A stretch of DNA of 64,000 nucleotides from Tillus elongatus (GCA_964006375.1 OZ023270.1:72816082-72880081), one strand, 5' to 3'. Positions 1 to 12,029 are shown, counted from the first letter of the stretch. The notes: a model not told the origin generated them from the letters alone. A program made the numbers and translations.

Positions 1-238
1 TTGGTCTTCTTTTTTGTAGGTGAAGGAGGTAGCCAGCGTGTAAGCTGACTGGAGCAAGTGGCCTTTACAAATTCTGGATGCTCTAGGATGTTCTTCAACG
101 TTTCTGTGACTAGTTTCGCTGCTTGACAGCATTCTCAGACAGATAAAAATTGAATTAGTACGAAATCATGACAACTACAAATAAAGATCTGTTTCTATGT
201 TATGATATGATGTTGTGATCAAAAAATTTATTAAATTG

Positions 239-758
239 AAAATAAAATGAAATGAAACACAGATGACAGATGAGGCTTTCAAAATGTCTATGTGCTGTAT
301 GTCAATATTTAACATAAAAATAGAACTAGCCTATGATAACTATGATAACAGTTACAACAATAAAATAACTAAACAATAACAGTATAAAAACAGTCTCTAT
401 ACAACGAAAATATCGACATACATCAACTCATTATCTTATTACAACTTTTTTGAAAGAATAGTTACATTTGTTAAATTTCTTTGACTTATTTAATTAAAAT
501 TAAAATAAAATGAAATGAAACACAGATGACAGATGAGGCTTTCAAAATGTCTATGTGCTGTATGTCAATATTTAACATAAAAATAGAACTAGCCTATGAT
601 AACTATGATAACAGTTACAACAATAAAATAACTAAACAATAACAGTATAAAAACAGTCTCTATACAACGAAAATATCGACATACATCAACTCATTATCTT
701 ATTACAACTTTTTTGAAAGAATAGTTACATTTGTTAAATTTCTTTGACTTATTTAATT
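239..758. repeat. Tandem duplication, two 257-bp copies in the Penelope arm
   Basis: Positions 239-495 and 502-758 are nearly identical direct copies spaced 263 bp apart, each starting with a motif like AAAATAAAATGAAATG and ending TTATTTAATT. Penelope elements often carry tandem LTR-like ends, so this may be a terminal pseudo-LTR structure rather than a chance duplication. The right arm has only a shortened single copy of this segment. Confidence 0.85.
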
Positions 759-1180
759 AGAAAGAAGAATATCCAAGAAAGGGGAATTCATTAAATCAGT
801 TTGCTCGTTTAAAACAAGGTCGTTATTGTCGTGTGTGTGCTTTTTGACTTCTAAAGTTTCAAAAAAGTCTAGGTTATGTTTGTCATTATAAAAATGTAGT
901 GGTTATATGTGGTTAATTACTGTAGGTCTATGTTCGGTATCAATACTATGTCTTGCAAATGTAGATTTGTCAGCGTGGTTATTTCTAAATGCAGAAATAT
1001 GTTCTTTGTATCGGGTGTTGAAATTTCTAGAAGTTTGACCTATGTAGATTGTGTTACAATATAAACTCCAGCTTTTGTCAGGAAAAAAGATTTTTCTTTC
1101 ACGTTAAATAACAAATCACGCGTCGTGTTGTAAGATTTAAAAGCTACCTTTGTATTTGTACAGGTATTTAAAATTTTTGA
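757..1180 (-). pseudogene. Penelope GIY-YIG endonuclease and C-terminus, frameshifted
   Basis: On the minus strand, about 1180 down to 757 encodes the GIY-YIG domain and the C-terminal tail that ends in a LNEQTDL-like stretch typical of Penelope proteins. Compared with the intact copy at 1936-2211, 16 bases are missing just after the GVY motif. This removes the segment with the two cysteines and shifts the frame, so this copy is dead. The domain would nick target DNA during retrotransposition. Confidence 0.75.
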
Positions 1181-1276
1181 AATATTTTCTGAAATGGTTC
1201 CAAAATAGGTTACCGAAACGTATCTGTTGTCTTCTTTGTCTCTAATATTTGGATAAATTAAATTAATCGCTAATTT

Positions 1277-1777
1277 TTATTCTTTTCTCTCTATCATTGT
1301 ATCTATTATTTTAACAGAGTAGCCATTATTAAATGCTGTTTGCTTAATTATTGAAATTTCTTTTTCAAAATTATTTTGTGACATAGGTATTGAAAATGCA
1401 CTATGTATCATAGAATGGTAAGCTGACAGCTTTTGTGAAAAAGGGTGACATGAATCGTATGGTATGGTTGTGTCAGTGTAAGTTGGTTTCCTATATATTG
1501 AAAAGTCAAATGAATTATTTTCTAACTTTCTAATTGTTAAGTCTAAAAAATGTATACAACTGTTAGCTTCTTCTTCTAAAGTTAACTTAATATTTGTGCG
1601 AAAGTTATTAATAAAATTCAAAAATTCATTTAATTCTGTATGACACCCTTGAAAATATGCTAAAATATTATCTACGTATCTGTACCAAAAGACAATAGAA
1701 TGTGAATGTTCTGATGTTAAAATTTGGTTTTCTAAGTTTTCCATGAATATGTTGGCTAATAAAGGTGACAACAGCAT
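1277..1777 (-). pseudogene. Penelope-like reverse transcriptase, C-terminal part
   Basis: This 166-residue minus-strand open frame is the C-terminal half of a Penelope-like reverse transcriptase. It begins with SPLLANIFME, contains the catalytic YVDN version of the YxDD box around residues 33-36, and continues through the thumb, with a Y-R-K-P-T-Y-T-D motif common in Penelope proteins. The enzyme would copy element RNA at a nicked target. The N-terminal half (fingers and first catalytic Asp) is absent because the frame stops at the palindrome junction. The GIY-YIG region follows directly on the same strand. The family assignment is strong; this copy is an inactive fragment. Confidence 0.88.
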
Positions 1778-1782
1778 TTAAT

Positions 1783-2515
1783 AATGGCTACTTTGTTAAA
1801 ATAATAGATAAAATGATAGAGAGAAAAGAATACAAATTAGCGATTAATTTAATTTATCCAAATATTAGAGACAAAAAAGACAACAGATACGTTTAGATAA
1901 TTTACTTTGGAACCATTTCAGAAAATATTTCAAAAATGTTAAATACCTGTACAAATACAAAGGTAGCTTTTAAATCTTACAACACGACGCGTGATTTGTT
2001 ATTTAATGCGAAAGAAAAATCTTGTTTCCTGATAAAAGCTGGAGTTTATAAATTAGCTTGTGCACATTGTAACGCAATCTACATAGGTCAAACTTCTAGA
2101 AATTTTAACACCCGATACAAAGAACATATTTCTGCATTTAGAAATAACCACACTGACAAATCTACATTTGCAAAACATAGTTATTATAGGCTAGTTCTAT
2201 TTTTATGTTAAATATTGACATACAGCACATTTTGAAAACCTTATCTGTCATCTGTGTTTCATTTTATTTTCAATTTGATAAATTTTTTGATCAAAACATC
2301 ATATCATAACATAGCAACAGATCTGTATTTGTAGTTGTCATGATTTCGTACTAATTCAATTTTTATCTGTCTGAGAATGCTGTCAAGCAGCGAATTTATA
2401 GTCACAGAAACGTTGAAGAACGTCCTAGAACATCCAGAATTCGTAAGAGCCACTTGCTCCAGTTAGCTTACACGCTGGCTACGTCCTTCACCTACAAAAA
2501 AGAAAACCAACAGTG
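1783..2515 (+). mobile_element. Penelope-like element, right arm of a palindrome
   Basis: The right arm is an inverted partial copy of the left arm. It starts within the end of the RT (matching about 1250-1350 reversed), continues through GIY-YIG, skips several hundred bases of C-terminal and tandem-repeat sequence near 2190-2210, and ends with the same terminal sequence as position 1, reversed. The internal deletion explains why it is shorter than the left arm. Confidence 0.82.
1936..2211 (+). pseudogene. Penelope GIY-YIG endonuclease fragment
   Basis: This 91-residue open frame contains GVY at about residues 37-39 and YIGQTSR at 49-55, followed by a TRYKEH segment carrying the conserved Arg and His of GIY-YIG nucleases. 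Two cysteines in the intervening CAHC segment match the CX2C found in Penelope endonucleases. It is better preserved than the left-arm copy, but it runs out at the internal deletion near 2195, so the last residues are not native. In a full element this domain would be fused downstream of the RT. Confidence 0.82.
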
Positions 2516-2600
2516 AAGCCAGAGAGGTAGTATCCAAGTCTGTATGTAGTATGGACAAGTTTCACCAAGTAAGGGCAACAACAATCAATAAAAATACAAT
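2512..2600 (-). repeat. Interspersed repeat fragment at the edge of the Penelope element
   Basis: The segment matches, in reverse orientation, the 206-225-bp repeats at 26330-27056 (shared CAGTGAAGCCAGAGA and CCAAGTCTGTATGTAGTA motifs). It lies directly against the right terminus of the Penelope element, which suggests that element inserted into a copy of this repeat. Confidence 0.65.
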
Positions 2601-3731
<1,131 letters not shown>

Positions 3732-4110
3732 GCATTGAAAACGAAACAGACCGATTTGCGTCCAGTGAATTTTTTTTAAGAAACGCTGAAACACGTTAAT
3801 TTTAATATTGAGAGGGACATGTTTTGACATAAAACTCAACTTTGTAACATCAAGCCCTTAAGGGTGGTGATAACAACCCTTATATTTTAAATAGGGAACA
3901 GGGGTCGAGTGTTACATCATTTGAAAGCTCTTTATTTTCTGAATTCAGCACACAAATTTTTTTTGAAGTTCTATCAACTCGTTTAAAAATTCTTCACAGT
4001 TGGAGTTGCAAGAACGTATTTCATCCATTGTGATAAGAAATGCACTAACTAGTCAATTATTCGTTAAAAAAACGAAAAAAAAACAAAACCAAACGTTCAA
4101 AACTGTTTAT

Positions 4111-5189
4111 TCAGTTAAGCAAGTGTTCAAATTGTTGACCACCAGCTTCAATACAAAAGTACAAATTTTGTTCAAAACGAGCTCTGACATTCTGGAGCAT
4201 TTGTGGAGTTATTAGACAGCATTCTTCAACAATGCGTCGTCGTAATTCTTCCAGAGACCCCGGTTCTGTTGCGAAAATTCTACTGTTTAAATGTCGCATA
4301 GAAAGAAGTCTACAGGAGTTAAATCCGGTGATCTAGGGGGTCACTCAATAACACCACTACGTCCAATCCGTTGCTCTGGAAACTCTCTGTTCAAAAACTC
4401 CTTAACACGTTGTAAAAAATGCGGAGGAGCTCCATCTTGTTGAAAGACTAATTGATTTTCTTGATAGCGATCATCATTTTCAACAATGTCAATTAGTAGA
4501 GGGTAAACGATATCTTCTAAGTAACTCCAAATACGTTTCGCCACTCAAATTGCCATCCAGAAAAATTGTGCAGATTAAACGGTCTCCAAAAATGCCAGTC
4601 CAGACATTCAATTTCTGTAGAGTTTGAGTGTGGACTTCGTGAAAATTTCTTGGATTATTATCTGCCCAATAACGACAATTATGACTATTGACTGTAGAGT
4701 TTAATAAAAATGTACACTCGTCTGAAAAACAGATATTGAACAGAAAGTTCCCGTTATCAGCTATTCGTGCAGTCATAACTTCACAAAACTCCAGCCGCCG
4801 ATCAAGTCATCTTCATTCAGTTGTTGTACAAGATGAATTTTATACGGGTGAAATTTATGATGCTTCAATATTCGCTGAATAGTTCTTCTTTTGATGTTTG
4901 AAACAGTGGCCAATTTTCTCGTGCTCAAAGTTGGGTCTGCAGCAATTTGTCCTAAAACTTCAATCTCAGTAGTCTCATTTCTAACCGGAAATTCACGTTC
5001 AGGATCCCGTTTTTTGTTGGCTACTGAACCACTTTGTCGAAACTTTGCAACTAACTCCAAAATGTATTTTCTGTTAACAAGTCTGTTCGGATGTCGTTCA
5101 TTAAACAAATTTGCAGTACGGTTGGCACAGTCATTGTTTTTGAAAAAAAGAGTAATTATTTCAACTCTTTCTTCTACAGAATACATCAT
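4111..5189 (-). pseudogene. Tc1/mariner-type transposase (DUF4817 plus DDE), multiply frameshifted
   Basis: Four minus-strand frames (5189-4773, 4776-4489, 4544-4341, 4299-4111) together resemble one transposase. The N-terminal part begins with a YSVEERVEII helix-turn-helix of the DUF4817 type. It is followed by a linker with RRTIQRIL, a first catalytic region with FSDE (about 4715), and a second region with FQQDGAPPHF (about 4420). These are the first two acidic residues of the DDE/D triad; the third region (normally WPPRSPDLTP) is degraded near 4320. At least three frame changes make it inactive. It would have cut and joined transposon ends at TA sites. Confidence 0.85.
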
Positions 5190-5212
5190 TGTGAAATTAA
5201 TTTTTTGATAGT

Positions 5213-5700
5213 ACTATCAAGTATGTACTGGGCGGACTGTCCAGGGCTCAGACATGGGAAGTCAATAATTGACGGACCCAGTTCAAAGAGAGCTGTGGAG
5301 CTGCTAAACCTTAGCAGAGGACAGCTCAGAAACACAACAGGTCTCTTGACGGGACACATGGCCGTCAAGAAACACCTACATAAAATGGGGCGGTTCGAAG
5401 GGGACCTCGCATGCAGACTCTGCGGCGAGGGGGAGGAATCAGCCCAGCACATCTTGTGCGAGTGTATAGCTCTGGACCGGAAAAGACAACTGATCTACGG
5501 TCACTCTAGACCGGAGACAGAGCAATATAAAACTTCACCCTACCAATCGCTGTGCAGACTAGTTCAAGGCACAGTGATTTTGGAATGGGTGGAGTAAGAC
5601 TAGGGGTATGCACAATCAACCAAGGGTTGCGGTGCTATCGGGGCGGCAAGGCCGCGGACGAGCCCTGAGGGAACAAAAAAAAAAAAAAAACTATCAAGTA
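5213..5700 (+). mobile_element. LINE-A copy, 5' truncated, with target-site duplication and poly(A)
   Basis: The body is 5224-5689 and ends in about 16 A residues. It is flanked by an 11-bp direct repeat, ACTATCAAGTA, at 5213-5223 and 5690-5700, as expected for target-primed reverse transcription. It landed in the mariner element just upstream of the transposase start. The 3' UTR contains a GC-rich block, CGGGGCGGCAAGGCCGCGG, that is also present at the 3' ends of the copies at 12837 and 19409. Confidence 0.93.
5224..5597 (+). pseudogene. LINE-A ORF2 C-terminus (post-RNase H zinc-binding tail)
   Basis: About 124 codons survive of the LINE-A polyprotein C-terminus. They include GLLTGHMAVKKHLHKMG and a C-x2-C...H-x4-C zinc-binding motif (CRLCGEGEESAQHILCEC). 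This arrangement follows RNase H in I/R1-group LINEs of insects. It ends at a TAA at 5595-5597 before the 3' UTR. Everything upstream (endonuclease, RT, RNase H) is missing by 5' truncation. The same region is present in the copies at 13114-13359 and 19525-19860. Confidence 0.85.
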
Positions 5701-6115
5701 TCAAACCGCCTGATAAACTGAAATAATAAACCGCATTTCTCTCATTCTGATAAGAAATGTTCTAATAGTCAATTTTTTGTTTACAAACCAACAAAACATT
5801 GACTATCAACACATTTCTTTTTGGAATGAGTGAAATACGTTTTTGTATCTTCAACTGTGAATAATTTTTAAACGAGTTGATAAAACTTCCCAAAAAATTA
5901 GTGTGCTGAATTCAGAAAAGAAAGAGCTTTCAAATGATGTAACACACGACCCATGTTCCCTATTTAAAATATAAGGGTTGTTATCACCACCCCTAAGGGG
6001 TTGATGTGACAAAGTTGAGTTTGATGTCAGAACATGTCCCCCTTAATATTAAAATTGACGGGTTCAGCGTTTCTTAAAAAAAATATTTCTGCATGCAAAT
6101 CGGTCTGTTCCTTAT

Positions 6116-7035
6116 CTCTATCACTAGATAAGTTTTTATTCAGTTCTTGTCCAAACCTCAATAGAAAACCACAATTTCTGGTAGTTTGTCAACCAGAACA
6201 TGCAAAATAAGATGCAACACACCAACAGTGTCGCATACACAAGCACTGCAGAAAAAATCGGCAAAATCAAGCACAAAAAACCAGCTCAAAACGACACAAA
6301 ACAAGAGAGCAACTATTCTCTGTTTATCATTATACAGTGTATCATTATGAATTTGAACCAGCTTAACGTTAAAAGACTTAAATCGAAAGGAAATCAAAAA
6401 TTAATATATATATATATATATCCTTGCAGTAGGTTGCAAATTATTCTTGAAAAAACTTATTCTAAAGCACAGTGTTCCTATCACATAGCATTTCTGTATT
6501 AACCTCAGCATGATTAAATTGTTATTCTTTTCCCAGAATTGTCATCGACATTGACAAATGCTTCAATATTCCTTCACAGTCCTTCGTCATTTTGACACCT
6601 CAAAATTTTAAATCAGTATTATCTTAAATGGTATTTTCATTCTTTGTGAAAAACCAATGGTATTCCAGAAAGTTTTATAGATACAAGATTAATGTCTAAG
6701 TCACTAACCATTACTCTCAAAATGGAGTTTATTCTGTAAGTCGTTTACCTATCTTAAATACATTTTTAACAAAAATACATTCCCATAAATTATAAGTTCT
6801 ACATACCTTAAACCTGATTGAATTATGCAATGGGTCCCATGACTATAATTTTCTCAGAACCATAACAATGCGACCATTCGGCAGTGAGATATGGAGATCT
6901 CTTTAACTATCATATTTGCTTTACGAATGTCTATGGCAGCTGTAAATTAAACATCAGCATTAAATACCAATACACCATCCTTTATTAGCCCAGGTAAGCA
7001 GTAAATCTAACTAGCACCATCAGCAAAATTGTACT
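6116..7035. other. No gene seen; short (TA)n at 6404-6421
   Basis: AT-rich sequence without a recognisable coding region or repeat family. Open frames at 6158-6397 and 6200-6502 overlap on opposite strands and look like chance. Confidence 0.55.
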
Positions 7036-8640
7036 TTCTTTGACTTCTTCTTCAAGTGCCGTCTCCTCTTAGCAGGTTGGCTATCATCATGGCTACTTTC
7101 ACTTTTGATGCTGCAGCTCTGAACAACTCAACGGAACTACAGTTGTACCATTTTCTCAGATTATTTAGCCAAGAAATACGTCTTCTTCCTCTGCTTCTCT
7201 TTCCCCGTATCTTTCCCTGCATAATATTCTGCAACAATACATATTTCTCTCCTCTCATCACGTGGCCCAGATATTGCAGCTTCCTTATTTTAATTGTGTT
7301 TAATAGCTCTTTTTCTTTTCTCATTCTTCCCAGTACCTGCTCATTTGTTACCATGTCTACCCAACTTATCCTCAATATCCTTCTATATGACCACATCTCA
7401 AATGCCTCCAATCGATCACTTATATCTTTCTTTAACGTCCATGATTCCATTCCATATAGCAACACCGAGAAAACGTAGCATCTCAATATTCTGACTCTTA
7501 AGTTGTAAGTTAAGACCTCTACTGCATAACACGCTCATCATTCTGTTAAATGTGGTTCTGGCTTGACCAATTCTTGATTTAATTTCTTCAGTGTATTCAT
7601 TGTTTTCATTGACAGTTGTTCCCAGGTACCTGTACTTACTGACTTTCTCTACTAGTTCTCTGTTGATGCATAGGTTTTGTTGTTGCTGAACTGATTTTGT
7701 AATGGTCATAAATTTGTGCTTTTTGATATTTAAGGTAAGTCTGCTCTCCTCACTACTCGTAAAAAATAAGCTCTGTAAATCTTCTATTGTTTCGGTAATG
7801 AGTATGGTGTCACCTGCATACCGGATATTGTTAATGGGTATTCCATTGACCTTTACTTCTATTGTTGTTTCTTCCAGCGTTCTCTGAATGATTTCTTCCG
7901 AGTAAAGATTAAATAATAGTGGCGATATTACACATACTTGCCTTACACCATGTTGTATTTTTACTTCTTCTGAGAGTTCATTGTCCACCTTGATATTAGC
8001 CGTCTGGCTGTAGTATAAATTATTTATTATTCTAATATCTTTCATGTCTATATTTTTAATTTTAAGTAACTGAATGAGGTGGTTGTGGCGGACTCTATCA
8101 AATGATTTGTTTTAGTCAAGGAAACAGACATACATCGGCTGATTGATGTCCATGCATCTTTGAGTCAACACATTGAAGGCAAACAAGGCTTCTCTTGTTC
8201 CCATTGCATTTCTGAAGCCAAATTGGGTTTCGCTAATATCTTGTTCTAATTTCCTAAAAATTCTCTGATGTATTATCTTTAGGAATATTTTGAGAGCGCG
8301 ACTCATTAGACTGATGGTTCGGTGGTCGCTACATTTTTTTGCGTTAATCTTTTTTGTTCTAATTTTTTTGTTCTAATTTCCTAAAAATTCTCTGGTGTAT
8401 TATCTTTAGGAATATTTTGAGAGCGTGACTCATTAGACTGATGGTTCGGTAGTCGCTACATTCTTTTGCATTAACCTTTTTTTGGTAATGTAATGAAGGT
8501 CGATCTAAGCCATTCACGGGGAATGATTCCTGTGTTGTATATTGTGTTAAATAGTTCCACCAATATGCCCATTTGATCTTCTGTGATTAGTTTAATTATT
8601 TCTTTGACTACAATTGAGCAAATTGCATGTCACAATTGAA
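7036..8640 (-). mobile_element. RTE-like LINE fragment (reverse transcriptase pseudogene)
   Basis: On the minus strand, about 8640 to 7040 encodes a reverse transcriptase and C-terminal region. In order: a finger segment with NTGIIPREW (about 8555), a palm segment with QFGFRNAMGT (about 8220) and FLD at the first catalytic Asp (about 8112), then GVRQ...SPLLFNLY (about 7900). The normal YADD box has become YAGDT (about 7818), so a catalytic Asp is lost. The frame 7486-7052 has the LQYLGHVMRG and GKRSRGRRR tail typical of RTE-type proteins. Frame changes occur at about 8110 and 7450. The 3' end lies near 7036 and the 5' end is truncated. Confidence 0.85.
8243..8480. repeat. 127-bp tandem duplication inside the RTE-like element
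   Basis: The segment that starts GTTCTAATTTCCTAAAAATT at 8243 is repeated at 8370 with a few substitutions, up to CTTTTTT near 8480. It duplicates part of the reverse transcriptase finger/palm region and breaks the frame, so it happened after or during loss of function. Confidence 0.85.
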
Positions 8641-8699
8641 ATGAGAAATGTTTGAAATTTGTAGTTTCTGCAATTTAATACAATACTAAAGAGACAATA

Positions 8700-8740
8700 A
8701 TACCTTCATTAATAATAATAATAATACATTTATTGTGTTC
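8700..8740. repeat. (AAT)n short microsatellite
   Basis: Five or six AAT units near 8706-8724 followed by an AT-rich stretch. It may be the 3' tail of a decayed LINE, but no coding part is attached. Confidence 0.5.
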
Positions 8741-8870
8741 AACAGGCTAAAAAATACCACTTACAGGACACCTAGTGTTTTTGAGTAGTTCAAATAAACA
8801 TTAGTGAGTAGTTCATTTGGTATCTGATTTTTATCTACCCTACTAAACCCCAACCCAATCTAGGCTTTTT

Positions 8871-9347
8871 AGTGAATTTTTGTAGAAAAAAATCACTAAT
8901 GGGGAGGTCCCAACTTTTGAATGTTGAAATTTTTGCAAGTAAGCGCTAAATAGGACCCCTAAAACCCATATCCAGGACCATTTTGAATTTTTGGGTGGCT
9001 GGGTGGGTGGGTGCGTGTGTGTGTGTGTGTGTGTCTGTATCACATCGATAACTCAAAAAATAATGGGCCGATTTTGATCAAACTTGGCATGTACCTTCCT
9101 TTTGTAAGTGGCTTGGATAAGTTCGTTAGCCAGGAAAATCGGACCAGGTTATCCGGGAAAGTTTTCAGTTCAAAAAATTAAAAAGCTGTGGTAACCAAAT
9201 TTGGTAGGTCGTTTTACAATATGAAGAGTCAACTATACACCACAATTTAGATTTCTATGTTACAAGAAAAAAAGTTATGAAAAAATATTTGGTGCCAGAT
9301 CATTTCTATGAAAATTCACTACCATAACGCACTTGCTGCATCCAGAC
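8871..9347 (+). repeat. Family X repeat, copy 1
   Basis: This copy begins with a small hairpin (AGTGAATTTTT ... AAAAAAATCACT) followed by GGGGAGG. It holds a (GT)n tract at about 9014-9033 and a core with TTCGTTAGCCAGGAAAATCG at about 9123. It ends with AAAATTCACTACCATAACGC...TCCAGAC. The core and ends recur at 12030, 14806 and 51897. There is no coding region, so this is an unidentified nonautonomous element. A TTTTA direct repeat flanks this copy. Confidence 0.7.
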
Positions 9348-10346
9348 TTTTATTTATGTTTTCTCTGATACAATACAAAAAAAAAAAATCCAATACGTAA
9401 TGTTTTACCCAAAAACAAAGTAAATAAGGAAAACACACATCTATTGACATGAGTAGTTTATGTTTGTTATTGTTTTTCCTTTTAAGATTTTATCATATTT
9501 AACCATAGTGAAAATAAAGCAGCTTCCTATGATGTCTAAATATAACTGTTTGAATGTAAACAATTCTATTGGTAGATAATAATAAAACCTTGTATACAAT
9601 GAATTACACATATCAAATCAAGTACTACATAAAAATGTTTGTAATACGACTAATTTGTTGATAACACATCATCGAGGGAATAGTCATTTATTAGATAAAT
9701 CTTGTGCGGTGATAAATAAAATTAATTTAATTTTGTGTGGTACATTTTCATATGAAAATGTGATTTAATATTTCCCCTATGAGTAATGTATTTAAATAGG
9801 TTTGGTATGTGAGCATTAAAAGTTAAAAGTTGTGGATATTATTGATTGATAATGGTATCACGCATAGAAGTGTGAACTTGACTAATGTGAATATAAAGCA
9901 GTTTCCTATGATGTCTAAATTTGTTAACTAACACTTCATTTAATTTAATCAAGCCGTGTAAAGTGTATTATAATAAAATTAGTTCACTAAGTAATAAAAT
10001 AAGTTATTTTGTGCAGACTGTAAAGTATCAATAGTGTGGTTATTTCTTAGTGATATTGCCTGTGGTGGTATTCCGGTTTTGTATTATTTTCTCCAGTTTG
10101 GATGTTCATAATGATCGTGGTTTGTATATTATTTTATAATTAATGAATCAAATTAGTCAGAAGTAAAATAAAGGGTGGGTAATAACTGCACACTAGGAGA
10201 ATCTTGCGAACGATGGCTGCCTTTTATATTTCGCCATTGGGCAAACCTAATGCTGCCATCTGCCAACTGATGTCATTATCATAAAGATTGACACTTTTGA
10301 CGTGATATTTGCTCAGACCGTTTTGACACATGAGCTCTATTTGTGT
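9348..10346. other. No gene seen; internal degenerate duplication
   Basis: AT-rich. A motif TTCCTATGATGTCTAAAT occurs at about 9523 and again at about 9905, which suggests an old duplication of about 380 bp. No coding region or known repeat recognised. Confidence 0.5.
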
Positions 10347-10356
10347 TGTTTACAGT

Positions 10357-11030
10357 AGGTTAGGTTAGATTTGAATGTGAGTGGGCCATACCGGTCCCTC
10401 CACCGTGACCATAAGTTCTATTGTGGCTCACGCCTAATGATCTATATTTCGCCCAACAAAGCCAGCCTCTTGCAGAGGTCGATAATCTTTGTGGGCGAAA
10501 GTTGATCCAGATCTTCCAAGCTTTGTCTTACCAAAGAGCAGATATCTAGTCCTGTTCGTCGCCGGACAGGAACACAGTACGTGCTCTGCTGTCTCATCAC
10601 TCTCCATACACAGCCGGCACTCAGTTTCCTGACTGACTCCAATTCGGTGCATGTGGTGACGCAAGTGGCAGTGTCCTGTATACAGGCCGACTAGAGTACT
10701 CAGTTGTTGTCTGTTTAGCTCTAGAAGTTTTTTAGCCCTTGACTCAGACAGGCCATTTATGAAGGCCTTAGAGTGAGGCAGATTATGCCGATACTGGATT
10801 GTCGTTCTTTCTGTCCAGGTCTTTAAGGTGTGTTTTGCTGTGCATGATGTTATCCCCAGCACCGGTTCTGGCCCGACAAAGTCCCTCTGGGCACCACTAC
10901 TGGCAAGCGTGTCGGCAGCAACATTGCCATCATGGTCCGAGTGACCCGGTATCCAGACCAGCGACACCTCATTACAGCTGCCCAGTTCGTTGAGGGCAGA
11001 TTTACAACTCCATACCGTTTTTGAATTGCA
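10357..11030 (-). mobile_element. LINE-B copy 1, 5' truncated (RNase H and C-terminal tail)
   Basis: The minus-strand frame 11066-10434 matches the better copy at 36876-38072. It keeps the end of RNase H (VWIPGHSDHDGNVAAD, with the catalytic His/Asp region), then SRAKKLLELNRQQLSTLVG and a CRLCMESDETAEHVLCSC zinc-binding tail. A frameshift near 10500 corrupts the last residues. The 3' border at 10357-10368 carries TTAGG-like pentamers (AGGTTAGGTTAG), as in copy 2. The 5' part is replaced near 11030 by the start of a mariner remnant. Confidence 0.85.
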
Positions 11031-11069
11031 ACGATTACAGTAACTCGAACAGTTCATATCGGCCAAAAA

Positions 11070-11812
11070 ATGGAATTATATCGTGAACATTTTCGTGAGA
11101 TTATTTTTTGCAACATTCAGCATGCATTCACTAAACAACGGTGCATCGATGAACTTAATTTGACTTTTGGGTATGAAGCACCATCAAGGACCAGTGTGTA
11201 TTGATGGTTTACGGAATTCAATCATAGCCATGTTTTGCTCAAGGACGAATTTTGTTCAAAACCGGTTGCTATTTAGAAAAACATTTGATACAGTGTGTGA
11301 ACTCATGCTGCAAGATCATTATGTGACTTGTCGTGAGATTGGGGTATCATTTGACATTAGTGGGACCAGCATATGTTCAATATTGCATGTACATGTGGCT
11401 TAAAAAAATTGTTCACGTTGAGTCCTACATAATTTGACAATAACTGAAAAAGAGATCATGTCAATCGGTCTAGAGAAATGCTCAAAAAATTTGCTAGCGG
11501 TGCTCAAAAACATGCGTATGACATCGTGACCAGTAACGAATCGTGGATCTATGCGTATGAGCCCGAAAGTAAGCAGCAGGCGACTGTATTCCAAGGCGAG
11601 CCAAACCCAACAAAAGTCGTTTATGCTCAAAGCACTTCGAAACAAATGGTCGCTTGTTTTTTCTGGAAAAACTGTCAACTGTACCATTGGTGCAACGTAT
11701 TCAATACTGAATGGTACACAACCATTTGTATACCACAAGTTTTTGGAGAAGTAGGGAAAACCAACTGCCGAAGACGGATCATTCTCCACCACGATAATGC
11801 TAGCTCTGTCAG
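11070..11812 (+). pseudogene. Mariner transposase remnant (SETMAR-like)
   Basis: Several + strand frames form a decayed mariner transposase. The N-terminal helix-turn-helix (IQHAFTKQRCIDEL and FGYEAPSRTSVY...WF) lies at 11110-11205. A second HTH segment (CREIGVSFDISGTSI) lies at 11330-11375. The catalytic part lies at 11478-11790. The first DDE region reads SNESWIYAYEPE, where mariners normally have D, so the first acidic residue appears replaced by Asn. The second region ends ILHHDNASS and retains its Asp. The third Asp and the C-terminus are missing after 11812. At least two frame breaks (near 11210 and 11400) are present. Confidence 0.83.
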
Positions 11813-12029
11813 CTATTTCTTTTTCAGTATTTTCAACTTTGCTGACAGAACTTTTATCAGTATAATTGTCTTGTTGCTTCTTCTCAATATTTGACTGTAC
11901 ATTTAACCTGTTTTGAAAAATATCATTTTGTTTGTTTACCATATTATCACCAACCTTTATGTGCCACATTTATCATTCCTTACTTCTGACACGCCAAGTA
12001 TATCAATGTATGATGAGTCTCTTCGTTTT
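11813..12029. other. Unassigned segment between mariner remnant and family X
   Basis: A minus-strand frame of about 55 codons here is rich in Lys, Asn and Glu and lies outside the mariner homology. I could not assign it. The mariner sequence stops abruptly at about 11812, so this marks a deletion or insertion junction. Confidence 0.4.

Larger units (their letters stand above)
1..1782 (-). mobile_element. Penelope-like element, left arm of a palindrome
   Basis: Read on the minus strand this arm runs from the C-terminal reverse transcriptase, through a GIY-YIG endonuclease region, to a terminal sequence at position 1. Its outer 300 bases are repeated in inverted orientation at about 2220-2515, so the two copies are joined head to head near 1782. 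RT plus GIY-YIG, together with terminal repeats, is the hallmark of Penelope-like elements. The outer edge may extend beyond the window. Confidence 0.85.
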
